Shown here: piece by piece, positions 25,901-37,306 of the stretch
How the letters are laid out: every line of letters starts with the position of its first letter
Numbering within the stretch: position 1 is the first letter of the stretch
Assembly (NCBI RefSeq): GCF_026212465.1
Contig: NC_080051.1
Location: 18,813,405 to 18,877,404, forward strand
DNA: 64,000 bases
Reading direction: 5' to 3'
Source: Amaranthus tricolor
Taxonomy: Eukaryota > Streptophyta > Magnoliopsida > Caryophyllales > Amaranthaceae
Translations under genes and position numbers: made by a program
Notes under the pieces: generated by a model
What the model saw: the letters and a program-made list of their open reading frames with translations, nothing else
Databases searched by the model: none
Told to the model about the DNA's origin: nothing

Positions 25901-28900
25901 GAAAATCATAAAAAGATTGAATTATTTTTGGCAATTTTTCCTATAATATATTGATTAAATTGGGATGAACTAACTATGATTTTGATTATCTGTTTTACAG
26001 ATTTGTATCACAGTACAAGATAACATTACTGCACTTATATTCTCACTTAGGCGCTCTTCCAGTTGCCTATGAATGGTTAGTACTCTTTGTAGTTCAATTA
26101 TCAGTTCTTATTTTACCGTCTTGCTTTATGGGGATTAGGTTCAGGGAGTCCTGAAGTTCGTAAAGTTATGTCAATAAAGATTTTATACTATTTTGACAAC
26201 AGGTAATTGTGGTATAATTGTAGGTATCGTACTCTAGATGTGAAAAATATCCTGTTTGAGACATTTTCACACCAAATTCTGCCACAGATGTTGTTATCTC
26301 CCCTTTGGGAAGATTTAGATGATCTTTTGAAGGACTCTTTGAAATTCATGGATGACTATCTTAGGGAATCAGCAGACCTAACATTTCTTGCTTATCGGCA
26401 TCGTAATTATTCAAAAGTAAGTTTATTTTTAGTTTGTGTTATTGTAATTTGAAGTGTTATTTGGTTGCTGCCTATATTACTTTCTGTTTCCCTTGTAAAT
26501 GAGATAGGGATGTTATTTGTTACGTTTATGCTGTTTGAAGTGCACAGTACTACTATAGCATTCCTGTTTTGGAATATGCCTTGGTGCAAACTCTTGATTT
26601 CTTGATGGTCCTTCCTGTAGTATGAAGACAAGCACTATTCACGTTTACTTTTAATAGTTGGGGTGCATGTTCTGAATTATTTTCATTCATGATCATTATC
26701 ATCATTGGTGTTTTTCCGTATATTTCTATTCCTAATTGCTTGTTTGTTTTCCACGTTGTGTGTGCTTGCCCAAGTGTACGCTACCGGCCTTCATTCTGCA
26801 TTATGAGGTTTAACAAACTGTGGATGCTCTTGATTTTGGAAGATTTGATGGAGTAGAATTTCAAAATGATGGGCTAATTGCATGTGTTTCTTGTGTTTCA
26901 GGTTATTGAGTTTGTGCAATTCAAAGAGCGGTTGCAACAATCTAACCACTATTTGATTGCAAGGCTTGAATCATCTATTCTTAGACTGAAGGAGAAAGCT
27001 GATAACATTGAGGAGGAGGAGGTAATACAAGCTTCATGCTATACGAGCCTTTTGTTACACAACCGATGTTTGGTTTTTAAGAGTTATTGATGTGTATTTT
27101 CCTCAGGGTGTTTTTGAATCCCTGAAATGTGGAACACAAGCTCTTGAGCTTGCAAGTGATATTTCATGTAAATCGTTGACATTCAATGAAGATTTGCAAT
27201 TAAGGCCTTGGTGGACACCAACACCGTATAAGAATCATCTTTTAGGTAAGTTCAGTATGCTTTCTGATTTTTTACGAATTATCTTCTAGTTGAAGTATTA
27301 TTTTTATGCAAATTGCAAAACAAATATTTGTAACCTTTTATTGCAACTCAACACTAACTAGAGGGGTTTAATGTATTCTGCTCCACATTTTAGCAGTAAG
27401 AACTGGCTTTTTGACTTTTCTTTTCCGAGTTTACTATTGACTGGGCTCTCTTTGAGTTTTCTGAAATATATTTCTCTTCATCATTCATTGGTTTTGTGGG
27501 GGGTTTTTTTATGAACATTCTCTAACATGAAGTGATATGTTTGTTTACTTGATTAATTTATGTTTCTTTGGTCACAGGACCCTTTGAAGATCTCAATCAT
27601 CACAGCCAAAACATGGTATACACATTTTTTTCTCTGCTTTTCCTGGATGCTGTGCATAATCATTAAGCTAAGTTTTACTGTCTCCTGTGAACTGTTTTGC
27701 AGGTTTATAGGAAAGAGTGGGAAACAAATGTGCATGAAGTTGTAAAGAAGAGGTCACTTATTCCTCGGATGATCTATCTGTCTGTGCAGTGTGTCTCAGC
27801 TTCTAGCAAAGAGAGCATAGAGGCTAATGGATCTGTGCCCAACTCTGGCTTCTCTTTGGAGATGAAATCATTGTTAGAGCGGTATGTGAATGTCCTTGGC
27901 TGTTCCATGAATGAGGCTGTAAAAGTCGTACTCGATGTTTCAGAAGGTCAAAGATCACTGGAGGTGTGTGCTGGAATTTTCTTTTCTTGTTTATTTGCTG
28001 ATGTTTCTGATAGCTAGTCTTCCATCTGCTTCTACTGGATTTACGATCAGTGTATTCCTGTTTAATTGAAATGCATAATAATAATATATTCATTTTTGCT
28101 ATTTACATTGTTTTACTTTGCAATTTATTTTTTATTTTTTATTTTTTATTTTTTTTTCTGCTGATAGCCCTGTCCCTGTCATCAGTTAGTAGCCTTTTTA
28201 ACTTAGGATTTCATCTCTATCTGCAGGCCTTTGGTTCAGACTTGATTGAATGGGTAAACTTTTCTGTGTTTTTTAATGCATGGAGCTTTGGTTCTCATGA
28301 ATCCGTGCTTCCAAAGAGGGAAGAGACTACGTCGTTTTGGAATGCTGTACCTTCCTTGCTCGAGAAGTGTGTAGTACACCAACTCGGATTAACAGGTTCA
28401 GTATTTTGCGGAGGACGTGATCTACAAGTTTTGGTGCAATTGATTGCCGAACCGTTGGCTTGGCATGGTTTAGTACTCCAGTCGTACATTCGTTCATTAC
28501 TTCCTTGTGGCAAGAAGAAAAAGAAAAGTGGCGTAACTGCAGATAATTCAAGTTCCTTGTTATCTGAGACAATTAGAGCTTCAGTTTCTTCCCTTTATAG
28601 TATAGTAGAAACGCTTGCCAAAAGGTTGAGAGAAGAGGTTGATAAAATAGACAATGAAGGTGGAAGCGAGTTGCTTTTCTCCCTTGTGAGGGGACCCAAT
28701 GAAGGCCCTGGACAAGTATTTCAGGCTCTCAAAGATTTTATATCTACTGCCGATGAAAGTGAACTGGGTGATCGAATCTTCCAAGCGATTAAGTGCTGGA
28801 GTCCTGAAGATATATCTAAGAAGACGGTAAAGAGCCAGCAAAAGATGATGTTAGATTTTCTGCAAATATGCGAATCCAAGCTTAAGTTGTTGAAAAGTTT

Positions 28901-28916
28901 AAAGCAACAACTATAA
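10912..28916 (+). CDS. NAA25: NAA25, auxiliary subunit of NatB N-terminal acetyltransferase (19 exons)
   Basis: NAA25 (TCU2 in Arabidopsis) anchors the NAA20 catalytic subunit to ribosomes; NatB acetylates nascent N-termini starting Met-Asp, -Glu, -Asn or -Gln. Exons read from the sequence: 10912-11070, 14611-14767, 14846-14964, 15059-15133, 18083-18176, 18264-18382, 18781-18851, 19072-19210, 19454-19629, 20636-20832, 21155-21285, 24585-24661, 26001-26075, 26224-26416, 26902-27021, 27107-27245, 27578-27615, 27703-27963, 28227-28916. They sum to 3030 nt, one open frame of 1009 aa, close to the family's usual length. Recognisable pieces: N-terminal RPIWDAIDSRQYKNALKLAS and LERMGKPEEALSVC (TPR-like), PDDWECFLHYLGCLLEDD, LDVKNILFETFSH, ADLTFLAYRHRNYSKVIEF, PWWTPTPYKN and GKKKKKSG. 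All introns are GT-AG. The start is the ATG before SNPLAGKFGYAGGIPERKVRPIW. Long introns 1, 4, 11 and 12 account for most of the 18 kb and hold transposon debris. Probably functional. Confidence 0.95.
12165..12308. repeat. Exact 72-bp tandem duplication
   Basis: Two adjacent copies beginning ACAGGGTATCAAGAGG (12165 and 12237) look identical through GGGTATAA. Lack of divergence suggests a recent duplication or an assembly artefact. Confidence 0.9.
12721..13020 (+). repeat. LTR of short intronic element (copy 1)
   Basis: Runs from TGTTGGATATAGTG to ATAACA, preceded by a purine tract (AAACAAGAGAG) and followed by TGATATCAAGAGCC. That last word resembles a primer-binding site complementary to initiator Met tRNA. 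Confidence 0.65.
13285..13395. repeat. Tandem ~33-bp repeat inside the short LTR element
   Basis: Three units of GGTGAGAAGTGCATAAACA + AGGGGGAAGGTT. The related internal region at 12500-12620 has diverged units (GTGCATCAACAAGGGTG). Confidence 0.85.
13508..13783 (+). repeat. LTR of short intronic element (copy 2)
   Basis: Starts TGTTAGATATAGTG after the polypurine tract AAACAAGGGAGTG and ends near ATTCA. It aligns with copy 1 throughout but is about 24 bp shorter and visibly diverged. Confidence 0.65.
16250..17660 (-). mobile_element. Dead Ty3/gypsy retrotransposon fragment in NAA25 intron 4 (antisense)
   Basis: On the minus strand, frameshifted pieces follow gypsy pol order. A possible gag-like stretch lies near 17400-17250. 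Reverse transcriptase follows at about 17010-16740, with KLNFRYGYGK, HEGDYESLV and FFDNIMIHSASEEEHMRHS, corresponding to the family's KLDLRSGYHQIR and FFDDILIYSKSWEEHLxHL. An RNase H start at about 16465-16400 reads MPDFYIPFVIKSNASGKG. The second Asp of the catalytic pair is Asn and stops are frequent. No LTRs were recognised, so the ends given are approximate. Confidence 0.8.
21286..24584. other. NAA25 intron 11, 3.3 kb, unresolved repeat-like DNA
   Basis: No protein-coding match was recognised. Differences in composition near 21720-22080 and 22600-24200 suggest inserted transposon pieces, but I could not find ends or a second copy in this window. Confidence 0.35.
24775..25275. repeat. Block rich in GGATCGTA / GAATCGTA motifs in intron 12
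   Basis: Variants of AATCGTAGGATTG and GGATCGTAGGATCGTA are dense at both ends (24810-24850 and 25130-25270), with an AT-rich middle. The ends may be the arms of a degenerate transposon. No coding capacity. Confidence 0.4.
25493..25941. mobile_element. Mutator-type MITE with ~145-bp inverted repeats in NAA25 intron 12
   Basis: The left arm starts GGAAAAATTACG and the right arm ends GCAATTTTTCC. The two pair for about 145 bp; each carries CCCACCTATTGATTAAC or its complement and AATAATCC. The same 9 bp, TATAATATA, flank both sides (25484-25492 and 25942-25950). Long terminal inverted repeats with a 9-bp target duplication are the mark of MULE-derived elements. It has no coding capacity and ends 59 bp before exon 13 (26001). 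Confidence 0.93.
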
Positions 28917-30023
28917 GGTCATTCGTGAATTCCAAAAGCAAATTAAATGGCAAATTTGATCCACCGCCTCGGCAGATTATGGCTCCTGGGTCATTCTTCC
29001 AGTGCTTACAAAATGAACTTCATGATCCAGGCGGTACGCTTGTTTTTTTTATTTGTTCTCATTCTTATTCTTCTGATACGGGTTCCCCTCTCTAATTAGA
29101 ATGCTTTTCTCAATTTAGAATTTTCGAGTTTTGATCATGTACATTAAATAACCTTATCCCCCATAATCCATAGGTACCATTTCCATTTTTAGTATGTGAT
29201 ACTTGCACAAACCAAAAAGAAAAATTAGGCGTGTAACTCTTTTGAGATGAGTTTTATTGACCAACTTTAAATTGAATTTCAGTATTTACCTTTAACAAAG
29301 CTATATGATTTGTTTATTGTCGCAAAGATCATAATTTTATCAGAAAGATTTGTTGGGCATTACTGGTGTTACGTATTGCTATTATTTTCATGTCAGCTAA
29401 GTGTTGCTGATGAGAATGGTCAATGCTGGCCCATGCTCGGGCTGTTGGGTGGCACAGTTAAGACATGGATGAAGTGATAGATTAATGAACAGAAAGAAGG
29501 TAACTTAGTAGATGATTAAACAGAATTATTCAATTGGATTAACTAAATTGTAAAGATTTGAAGCTAAGTAAAGGTTGGCTTTGCATTAGCTTGGATTTTC
29601 AACATGGCCTGTTACTGACTATGTTGAATCAACTTTACCTTTCAAGAATTTGACTACCTTAATAACACCATTCTGAAATATTTGTAATTGACATGTGTGG
29701 GAAAATGTCATTATGGTTCTGAAAAATTTGTTTCCTATACATGAATTGACCTATGTTGAGTATAGTACTAGCTTTCTTAGGTATTGAATGAGGGATTTTG
29801 ACTTGATGGGTTTAGGAATTTGATTTAATTGATGATTATTTTGATGATTTTGACTTGATTGACTCATGTAACTATAACAACTTATTTCTTTTTAGTTATG
29901 AACGAATTCAATTTAGTTTTGCCTATTCATTTTGAATGATTTGCCTATGAGTTTTTTTTTTTTATTTTTTTTTTATTTTTTTTTATTTTTATTTTTATTT
30001 TTTTGAGATTGCCTAAGGGTTTG

Positions 30024-30056
<33 letters not shown>

Positions 30057-31780
30057 AGATTGCGTAAGAGGGTGTTGGAAAATAAAAAAAATTTGAACTT
30101 TGGTGTTCTCTAAAACTTAATTTTCAAAATAATGTTCTTTTAGGTAAGGAGTTTTACTAAACTAAAATATTTGGTTTGGAAATCTTATTTTAACAATTAA
30201 CTTAATAAATTGTAGTTTTGTTGTTATTTATCTTGTATTTATTGTCTTATATTTTTGGATCTCTATGAATAAGAATGTTATTGAGTGACTTGTATAATCA
30301 CAAATCTGTCAATCGACTGTACGATAAATGGTTGATGTTACTATGCTATTTCAATAAGAATATTAAAATATGTTATTTGATGTTTAATTTGTTACTTAAT
30401 CTGTCAATAAGAATATAACTATGTTATGTTGATGTTTACTTTGTTAGTCAATTTATCAATTGACTTTGTTAAGCAATTCATCAATTGTCAAAAAACGAAC
30501 TACACTTTATTATCCATTGTTAATGCACTCACATTTTATTGTGATTAACAGTAAAAGAAGAAGATGGTAGCATTCACATTAAATTGCTATTGCACTTTTA
30601 TCAAAGCTTATTATTCACATCAAATTGCTACTTTTTATTTTTTTATTTTTAAATTTATTTAAAAATTTTTTTTTTTATCATAGTTTGCATTTTTTTTTAA
30701 ACAAAAGATCACAAGGATAATGCTATTTTCATTTAGAGATAGTCTTGCACATTGCATATTTATTAAACTGTTATATTTTTTTTTAGAGAATGTCTGTTGA
30801 ATTTGGTAATGGTAAATGTGGGTTTTTACTTGGTTTGACAGGTCTTTTTGGCTTTAGTCATGGTAAAGTCACACAAGTTCTATGACAGTCTCAACCGATT
30901 TGCAAACCAAGGATAGTAGTTTCGATAAATATCTTTATTGATTTTGACTTTTTGAACTTGATTGAGATTTTTGGTTGTATGTAGAAGTATTTTTTGGACA
31001 TTCGGCTCTTTTTGTAAGATTTGTGGGATTTTTTTGAATTTGTTTAACTCATATATTTGCTTGACAAAACAATATTATCCTCTTGCAGGCTTGGAATTAA
31101 CAAACCAAAAACATGTAGCTTAGTAAAACTATTTAACTATATGAACACCATTTTGGGAATTAAGTTTTAGGGACACTAAAGTTGAAATTTTTTTATTTTT
31201 CAACCCCAATTAGGCAAATCACTCATTCATTTTACTAGCATTTTTATTGTTTAAAAAGTTTAATTTGGTTTTAATAAGTTTCATTGCCATTAGTTAGAAA
31301 TAATTACAAGCCTTAAAGTCAGTGACAACTGACTTAAGAAGAAGCTTTTGTTTTATGGAACTTTTGCTCATTGTGATGTTAGTTTGAACCAAAAATCTCA
31401 CTAGCTTTAAGGTCATGATTTTTTTTTTATTTTCCAAAACTATCTATGTAGTCTTCAAAAAATTTGGATAAAAAATAAAGTCAACAAAACTACTGAATAT
31501 TGAAAAGTATCTTTGTCTCCACTACAAAGCGAGGAACTAATTAATATCTAATTCATTAATAAAAACATAATATAGATAAATAACATCATCATTTTCAAAC
31601 CCTAATCATGAGACGGGTCTGAGAATCCACAACTCAAAACTACACATTCATTCTAACACATTCTCTCCGATAAAGTCATTTCTATTTCAAAGACTTAGTT
31701 TGCAAAGTTTTCTGCAAAACTTTCTTCTTCTCTTTCATCTTAAAGCTGATCATTAAGTGAAAATATCACGTCAAACTTTT
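28917..31780. other. NAA25 3' region and AT-rich intergenic DNA
   Basis: The first few hundred bases are probably NAA25 3' UTR; no reliable poly(A) signal can be singled out. The rest has long T tracts (29950-30055) and A/T-rich DNA without recognisable genes. Confidence 0.5.
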
Positions 31781-31998
31781 TGTTAGATTATGTATAGCAG
31801 TTACATGTATTACGGTTATTTAGCATAAGTAAGTAAAATAGCAGTTACCAGAAGCAGTTGCTTATTAGAAGCAGTTACTTCAAGCAGTTTCTTTGAACTC
31901 TTATATAAATAAACACCATTACAATTGAATGATAACAACATTGAGAATTATTAATCCAATATTAGGATTAAACCAGAAATCAATTAAACCGAAAATCA
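31781..31998 (+). repeat. 5' LTR of copia element
   Basis: 218 bp, TGTTAG to AATCA, followed immediately by the primer-binding site at 31999-32010. Confidence 0.97.
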
Positions 31999-32134
31999 TG
32001 GTATCAGAGCAGTAACGATTCTAAGTCGTTTTTGCAGCCTCATCACATACCGATTAACCTACCTTTAACACAAAAATAACCCAGAAATAGCAGATGAATC
32101 AAGGACTGCCGTTGCACCAGATCAACCAGTCCCA

Positions 32135-33052
32135 ATGGGGCAGTTGTTGCAACTATTCAAACAGTTAAACACCAACACACTACCCACAGAAAACACGATC
32201 AGCACCCACACTCTCACAATATTAGAGATATTAACCAACCAAAACTACACAAAATGGTCAAGGCTGATGCACTTAGACATTAGTGGACGAGATCGTCTCA
32301 GTCACATCATCGACGACCCACCATCCACAAACGACCCAGCGTACAACCAATGGACCAGACGTGATTCGTTTGTTATCTCATGGATTTTGGAGAATATAGA
32401 TTCTGATCTAGTGAACCAGTATCTTGATTTCCCAACAGCCAAAGCATTGTGGCAAGGGATTGAGACACTTTACAGTAGTGGGAGAGACGGCCTGCAAATA
32501 TTTGATTTAATAGTCAAAGCCAAAAAAATCCAACAAGGAACAGATACAATTGAGACATATTACAGCAAGTTACTCATGATATAGAAAGAAATCGACAGGA
32601 GGCAACTAAACCCTATGAAAGATCCAGACGATATCATCGTTTATAATCAACTAATTCAAAAAAATCGATTGTACCAGTTCTTAGCAGGAATTCATCAAAC
32701 ATTTGACAAAGATAGGCGAGACCTCTTACTTTTAGATCCACTCCCAACAGTTGAGGAGGCCTATGCAAGTATAAGGAGAGAAATATTGAGGCGTGGAATC
32801 ATGAAGACGGAGCCCTCATCAGATCTGGAATCATTAGGCTCCGGTGGAGTCTTCTCGGCTAGAGGAAGGACTTACCGGCGAGAGGATGACAAAACTCACC
32901 TAAAATGTACCCACTGTGGAGGTACAAGGCATACAAAAAACGAGTGCTTTAAACTTGTAGGGTACCCAAAGTGGTGGCCAGACACAAAGAAAAAAGGGAA
33001 AAGAAGCCGGCATGATTTTCTGATCAGCATCGGACCGGTAGAGCAGCAGTAG
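32135..33052 (+). pseudogene. copia gag, interrupted
   Basis: Gag forms the particle around element RNA. The N-terminal part has NYTKWSRLMHLDISGRDRL and ALWQGIETLYS, as in plant copia gag. A zinc knuckle CTHCGGTRHTKNEC (CX2CX4HX4C) lies near 32908-32950, followed by KLVGYPKWW. An in-frame TAG at 32582-32584 splits it after YYSKLLMI. The upstream frame stays open before 32135, so the true start may be a little earlier. Confidence 0.85.
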
Positions 33053-33060
33053 GTTGGGGT

Positions 33061-34640
33061 ATGGAAGAACCCCCATTCATGGAGGAAAGGGAAAACCAAG
33101 GAGGAGCCATGCAAGTCACAAGTATCATTGAAGGAAAGGGAAGCAACAGACACGAGGAAGAAGAAGGAAACGACGCTCCCCCACAGAAACACAAATCAGG
33201 TCTAGGGTTAAGGGGAGTGGGGTGTGAAGACAAGTGGCCAAAACCCTTTATAAAGGGGGAAGGGTCACGTGCCTCACAAGCCACAAATCCTCCCATTCAA
33301 TTTTTGACTTCTTTTAATAATTTATCTTATCTCGAAGGAAATTGGATTTGTGATTGTGGTGCCACAGATATAATGTCTTTTGACCCGAATGATTTTTTGA
33401 CTCATGACAAACCTAGGAAAGACATCATTAAAACCGCGAATGGGGAAGGGATTAAAGTGAGCGGAGCCGGAACTATTTCTTTCACAAAAAATCTCACTTA
33501 AAAAAATTGTTTATTTGTACCTGACCTGTCACATAAATTATTTTCAGTGAGTCAACTTACGAGAGATATTGATTGTACGTTTCTCATGAAATCCGGGTGT
33601 TGTATTGTGCAGGATGCTCAGACAGGAAAAATTATTGGGCGTGGTATTGAGAGAGATGGACTGTATTACTTGGAAGAAGAGACTCAAAAAGGCAAAGCGA
33701 CACTTGTTCGCGGGCCAGAGGAAAGACAATTATGGCATCGATGTCTGGGACATCCTTCTGTAAGGTATCAAGAAAAACTTTTTCCTAATTTTATAGGGTT
33801 AGAACCTAAGTTTAAGTGTGAAACATGTATTCTTGCAAAGAGTCACAAACACTCGTATTCTAATAGTTTGAATAAAGTTGATGTGCCCTTTATGCTTGTT
33901 CATTCTGATGTGTGGGGCCCCGCTCCAGTCGTAGGACAACATGGTTTTTCGTAGTTTGTTACATTTATTGATGATTGTACCCGCATGAGTTGGATTTACT
34001 TCCTTAGACAGAAATCTAAAGTCTTTCATGTGTTTGTTAAGTTCTATAATATGATTTGTACCCACTTTCAAACCCAACCCCGCATGCTCCGAACTAACAA
34101 TGGTAGAGAATATATCAATTCTAACATGGACCTATTTTTTAAACAAAAGGCCTCATACATCAAACATCTTGCCCTAACACACCCCAAAAAAACGGAGTGG
34201 CAGAACGGAAAAATCGCACACTTTTTGAGATGACCTATGCTATTATGCTTGACTCTCGTGTTCCCACTCATCTTTGGCCGGAAGCCATTGCTACTGCCAA
34301 TTACCTTACAATAGACTTCCCACAAAGAGTCTTCAATACCACACACCCCTAGCCACTCTCCAAACCTATTTCCTTATACCCTCTACGCATATTCTACCTC
34401 CTCGTATATTTGGGTGCACAATATTCGTTCATTGTCCAGCAAGGGTACGAAACAAATTTGAACCGAGAGCAGTGAAATGTGTTCTTATTGGATATGGTCG
34501 CAATCAAAAGGGTTATCGGTGCTATGATCCCTCGACTAGAAAAATCTATCCCACCATGGATTGCGAGTTCATCGAGAATGAGTACTACTATCACCATCTT
34601 CGCCGTCAGGGGGAGAAGTATCATGACGACGACGATCTCT
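33061..34640 (+). pseudogene. copia protease and integrase region, broken
   Basis: The protease site reads WICDCGATD near 33340; the usual motif is DSGAT, so the Ser after the catalytic Asp is Cys. The integrase zinc region has WHRCLGHPS ... CETCILAKSHKHS. In the catalytic core, a TAG follows HGFS where Trp is usual (33952-33954), and RTNNGREY has Asn for the second catalytic Asp. A one-base shift in the A run near 34185-34192 moves NGVAERKNR to another frame, and a second shift occurs near 34310. C-terminal FGCTIFVHCPARVRNKFEPRAVKC is still recognisable. Confidence 0.85.
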
Positions 34641-35065
34641 GTTGGCTAGTTAGTCCGTGGTTGCCCAACCTTGAACCAAAAGATCAAGTTGACAATGCTA
34701 CAGAGTCACCTCACCAAGATATTCTGTCCACTCCTCTACCACTACCAATCCTGTCTGACCATCAGGTAAGTCATACAGTTCTTGATAACATTGTTTCAGC
34801 AAGCACTAACAGTGATAATGTGATAGTTGACACTTTGACCGAGGAAATTGCCACAGGCAACACTAACAGTGATGATGTGCTTGTTGATACTTTGACTGAG
34901 GAAGTTGCCACAGATACAGTTGAAACAAGGGGTCATGATGCATCATATATGTTACCTCCTCGCTCCACTCGAGGGGTTCCTCCAAGAAGATATGATCCTG
35001 AGTATGAAGCACAACGTTCGAGATATCCCATTGAGAAGTCGTCTGGATTAGGAAATTTGTCATAG

Positions 35066-36640
35066 AGTGCCTTAACATTCAAGGTAACTTTAGATACAAC
35101 CAAGAGCCCAACCACAGTCGAAGAAGCCCTAATGTCTGCACATTGGAGAAAGGCTATGGAGGAAGAGATTAACGCTCTTAATAAGAATGGCACATGGAAA
35201 AAATGCATCTTACCGAATAAAAAGAAAGTCGTTGGATGTAGATGGGTGTTCACGATCAAGTACAAGTCAGATGGCACGATTAAAAGGGACAAAGCTTGAC
35301 TGGTGGCGAAAGGGTACACTCAGACGTATGGAGTTGATTACTCAGAAACCTTATCTCAAGTTGCTAAGCTTGATACAATCCGAGTTCTGTTCAGAATTGC
35401 AGCAAATTTAGACTGGCCCCTTCATCAATTTGATGTGAAAAATGCATTTCTGCATGGAGAGTAAGAGGAAGTGTACATGGAAGCCCCACCAGGGTTTACA
35501 TCAGGGTTCTCAGAGAATGAGGGGTGCAGATTGAGGAAGGCTTTGTATGGGTTGAAACAATATCCTAGAGGGTGGTTTGGAAGATTTACCTCTGCAATGA
35601 AGAAATTTGGTTATAGGCAAAGCAATTCAGATCACACCTTGTTTCTTAAACGAAGAGGAGGCAGAACAACTTGCCTGATAATTTATGTCGATGACATGAT
35701 CAATACAGGGGATGACAGAGACGAAATTGCAAATCTGAAGGGAAAACTATTTCAAGAATTTGAGATGAAAGACCTAGATAGGCTGAAGTACTTTCTGGGG
35801 ATTGAAGTTCTTAGATCAAACAAAGGAATTTTCATATCCCAAGGGAAGTATGTTTTAGACCTGTTAACTAAAACAGGGATGCTGGACTACAAGCCCATCG
35901 AGACACCAATGATGATGAACCATGGACTACAGATGATTGAAGGAGGAAAATTAGCTGATCGGATGCAGTATCAACGCATGGTAGGGAAACTAATCTACTT
36001 AGCTCACACAAGGCCTGATATTGCATATGCAGTAGGAGTAGTCAGCCAATTCATGCACAGACCACAAGTTCAGCATATGGACGCAGTTCATCGAATTCTC
36101 AAGTACCTCAAAGGATGCCCTGGAAAGGGAATTTTATATCAGAAGAATGGTCATCTTAATCTTGTGGCATATACAGATGCAGATTGGACAGGTGATAGAG
36201 ATGATAGAATGTCAACTTCAGGCTACTTTACTCTGGTGGGAGGAAATCTAGTCACCTGGAGGAGCAAGAAACAAAAGGTGGTTGCTATGTCTAGTGTAGA
36301 AGCTGAGTTCAGGGGTGTAGCAAAGGGAATCACAGAAGTCCTGTGGCTGAGTTAGTTACTAATTGAACTGGGATTCCCGCCTAAAAGGAGTTGCGAGCTA
36401 TACTGTGATAATCAAGCGGCTATCAACATTTCAGAAAATCCAGTTCAACATGATCGCACCAAACATGTAGAAGTCGACAGGCATTTCATAAAGGAGAAAT
36501 TAGAAGCCCAAATAATCAAGCTTCCACATGTTAAGTCCAAGGAACAGTTAGTAGACATTCTTACAAAGGCAGTTGGAACTCAGTTCTTTGAAGAGGTTTT
36601 ATGCAAGTTGGGTGTTGGTGACCCTACGACCCAACTTGAG
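35066..36640 (+). pseudogene. copia reverse transcriptase and RNase H, interrupted
   Basis: The RT begins near WRKAMEEEINAL and VVGCRWVFTIKYKSDGTI. The catalytic YVDDM is intact near 35684. Stops: TGA where Arg precedes LVAKGYTQ (35297-35299), TAA after FLHGE (35463-35465), and TAG after EVLWLS (36353-36355). The RNase H part has ADWTGDRDDRMSTSGY, SSVEAEF and YCDNQAAINISENPVQHDRTKH. The longest intact piece is 35471-36355. Confidence 0.9.
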
Positions 36641-36646
36641 GGGGAG

Positions 36647-36864
36647 TGTTAGATTATGTATAGCAGTTACATGTATTACGGTTATTTAGCATAAGTAAGT
36701 ATTATAGCAGTTACCAGAAGCAGTTGCTTATTAGAAGCAGTTACTTCAAGCAGTTTCTTTGAACTCTTGTATACATAAACACCATTACAATTGAATGATA
36801 ACAACATAGAGAATTATTAATCCAATATTAGGATTAAACCAGAAATTAATTAAACCAAAAATCA
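36647..36864 (+). repeat. 3' LTR of copia element
   Basis: 218 bp, differing from the 5' LTR at seven positions with no length change. Directly followed by CTTTT, the target duplication. Confidence 0.97.
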
Positions 36865-36992
36865 CTTTTCACTAGCATTCATTATATCTCGAAGTATACT
36901 TGAAGTTCATTTCCAAGGCACTAAAATGGGAGAAATTGTTGCTCAAGAATAAGAGTTCCCTCCTTGAATACAATACATATTTCTACACTAAC

Positions 36993-37306
36993 GATCCGTT
37001 TGGTAAGTGTAATAAACAATGGTGTAATAGGAATGAAACATTAGTGTAATTTTGGTTGAAAAATCTCTTGGCTACCTTGATGTCCATACTTGTCCAACTT
37101 CAATCATCTCATTTTCTTCATAAAATTCATTCCAATGCATTACCATTGGAGAGGTGATATTAGGTGACAATAAAAATTTGTAAACAAAAAAAACTTTTTT
37201 GTGATCAAAGTTTCATTACCATGAGAGTGACATAGAACTTTTGACAAAATTTTACAATATATATCATTCCCATTACCACCATTTAATACCATTAACCAAA
37301 CGAGCT
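36993..37306. mobile_element. Candidate MITE with ~42-bp terminal inverted repeats
   Basis: The left end CCGTTTGGTAAGTGTAATAA and the complement of the right end TCGTTTGGTTAATGGTATTA pair imperfectly, continuing through AATGGTG.TAAT.GGAATGA. The core is AT-rich and non-coding. The superfamily is uncertain because the target duplication is not clear. Confidence 0.65.

Larger units (their letters stand above)
31781..36864 (+). mobile_element. Full-length Ty1/copia LTR retrotransposon, coding region decayed
   Basis: Two 218-bp LTRs (31781-31998, 36647-36864) start TGTTAG and end ATCA. CTTTT is repeated directly outside both ends as a 5-bp target duplication. TGGTATCAGAGC follows the left LTR (primer-binding site) and TTGAGGGGGAG precedes the right one (polypurine tract). 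Internal order is gag, protease, integrase, reverse transcriptase, RNase H, as in Ty1/copia. I count seven substitutions between the LTRs (about 3.2 percent). Stops and frameshifts in gag and pol mean it cannot move by itself, though its ends remain usable in trans. Confidence 0.97.

Noticed and set aside
28050..28226. N-terminal hydrophobic extension of the last NAA25 open frame
   Set aside because: This part is intron 18; an AG at 28225-28226 starts the exon in frame with exon 18, and the hydrophobic stretch is T-rich intron.
33024..33296. Minus-strand open frames across the copia element
   Set aside because: They are shadows opposite real gag/pol reading frames.
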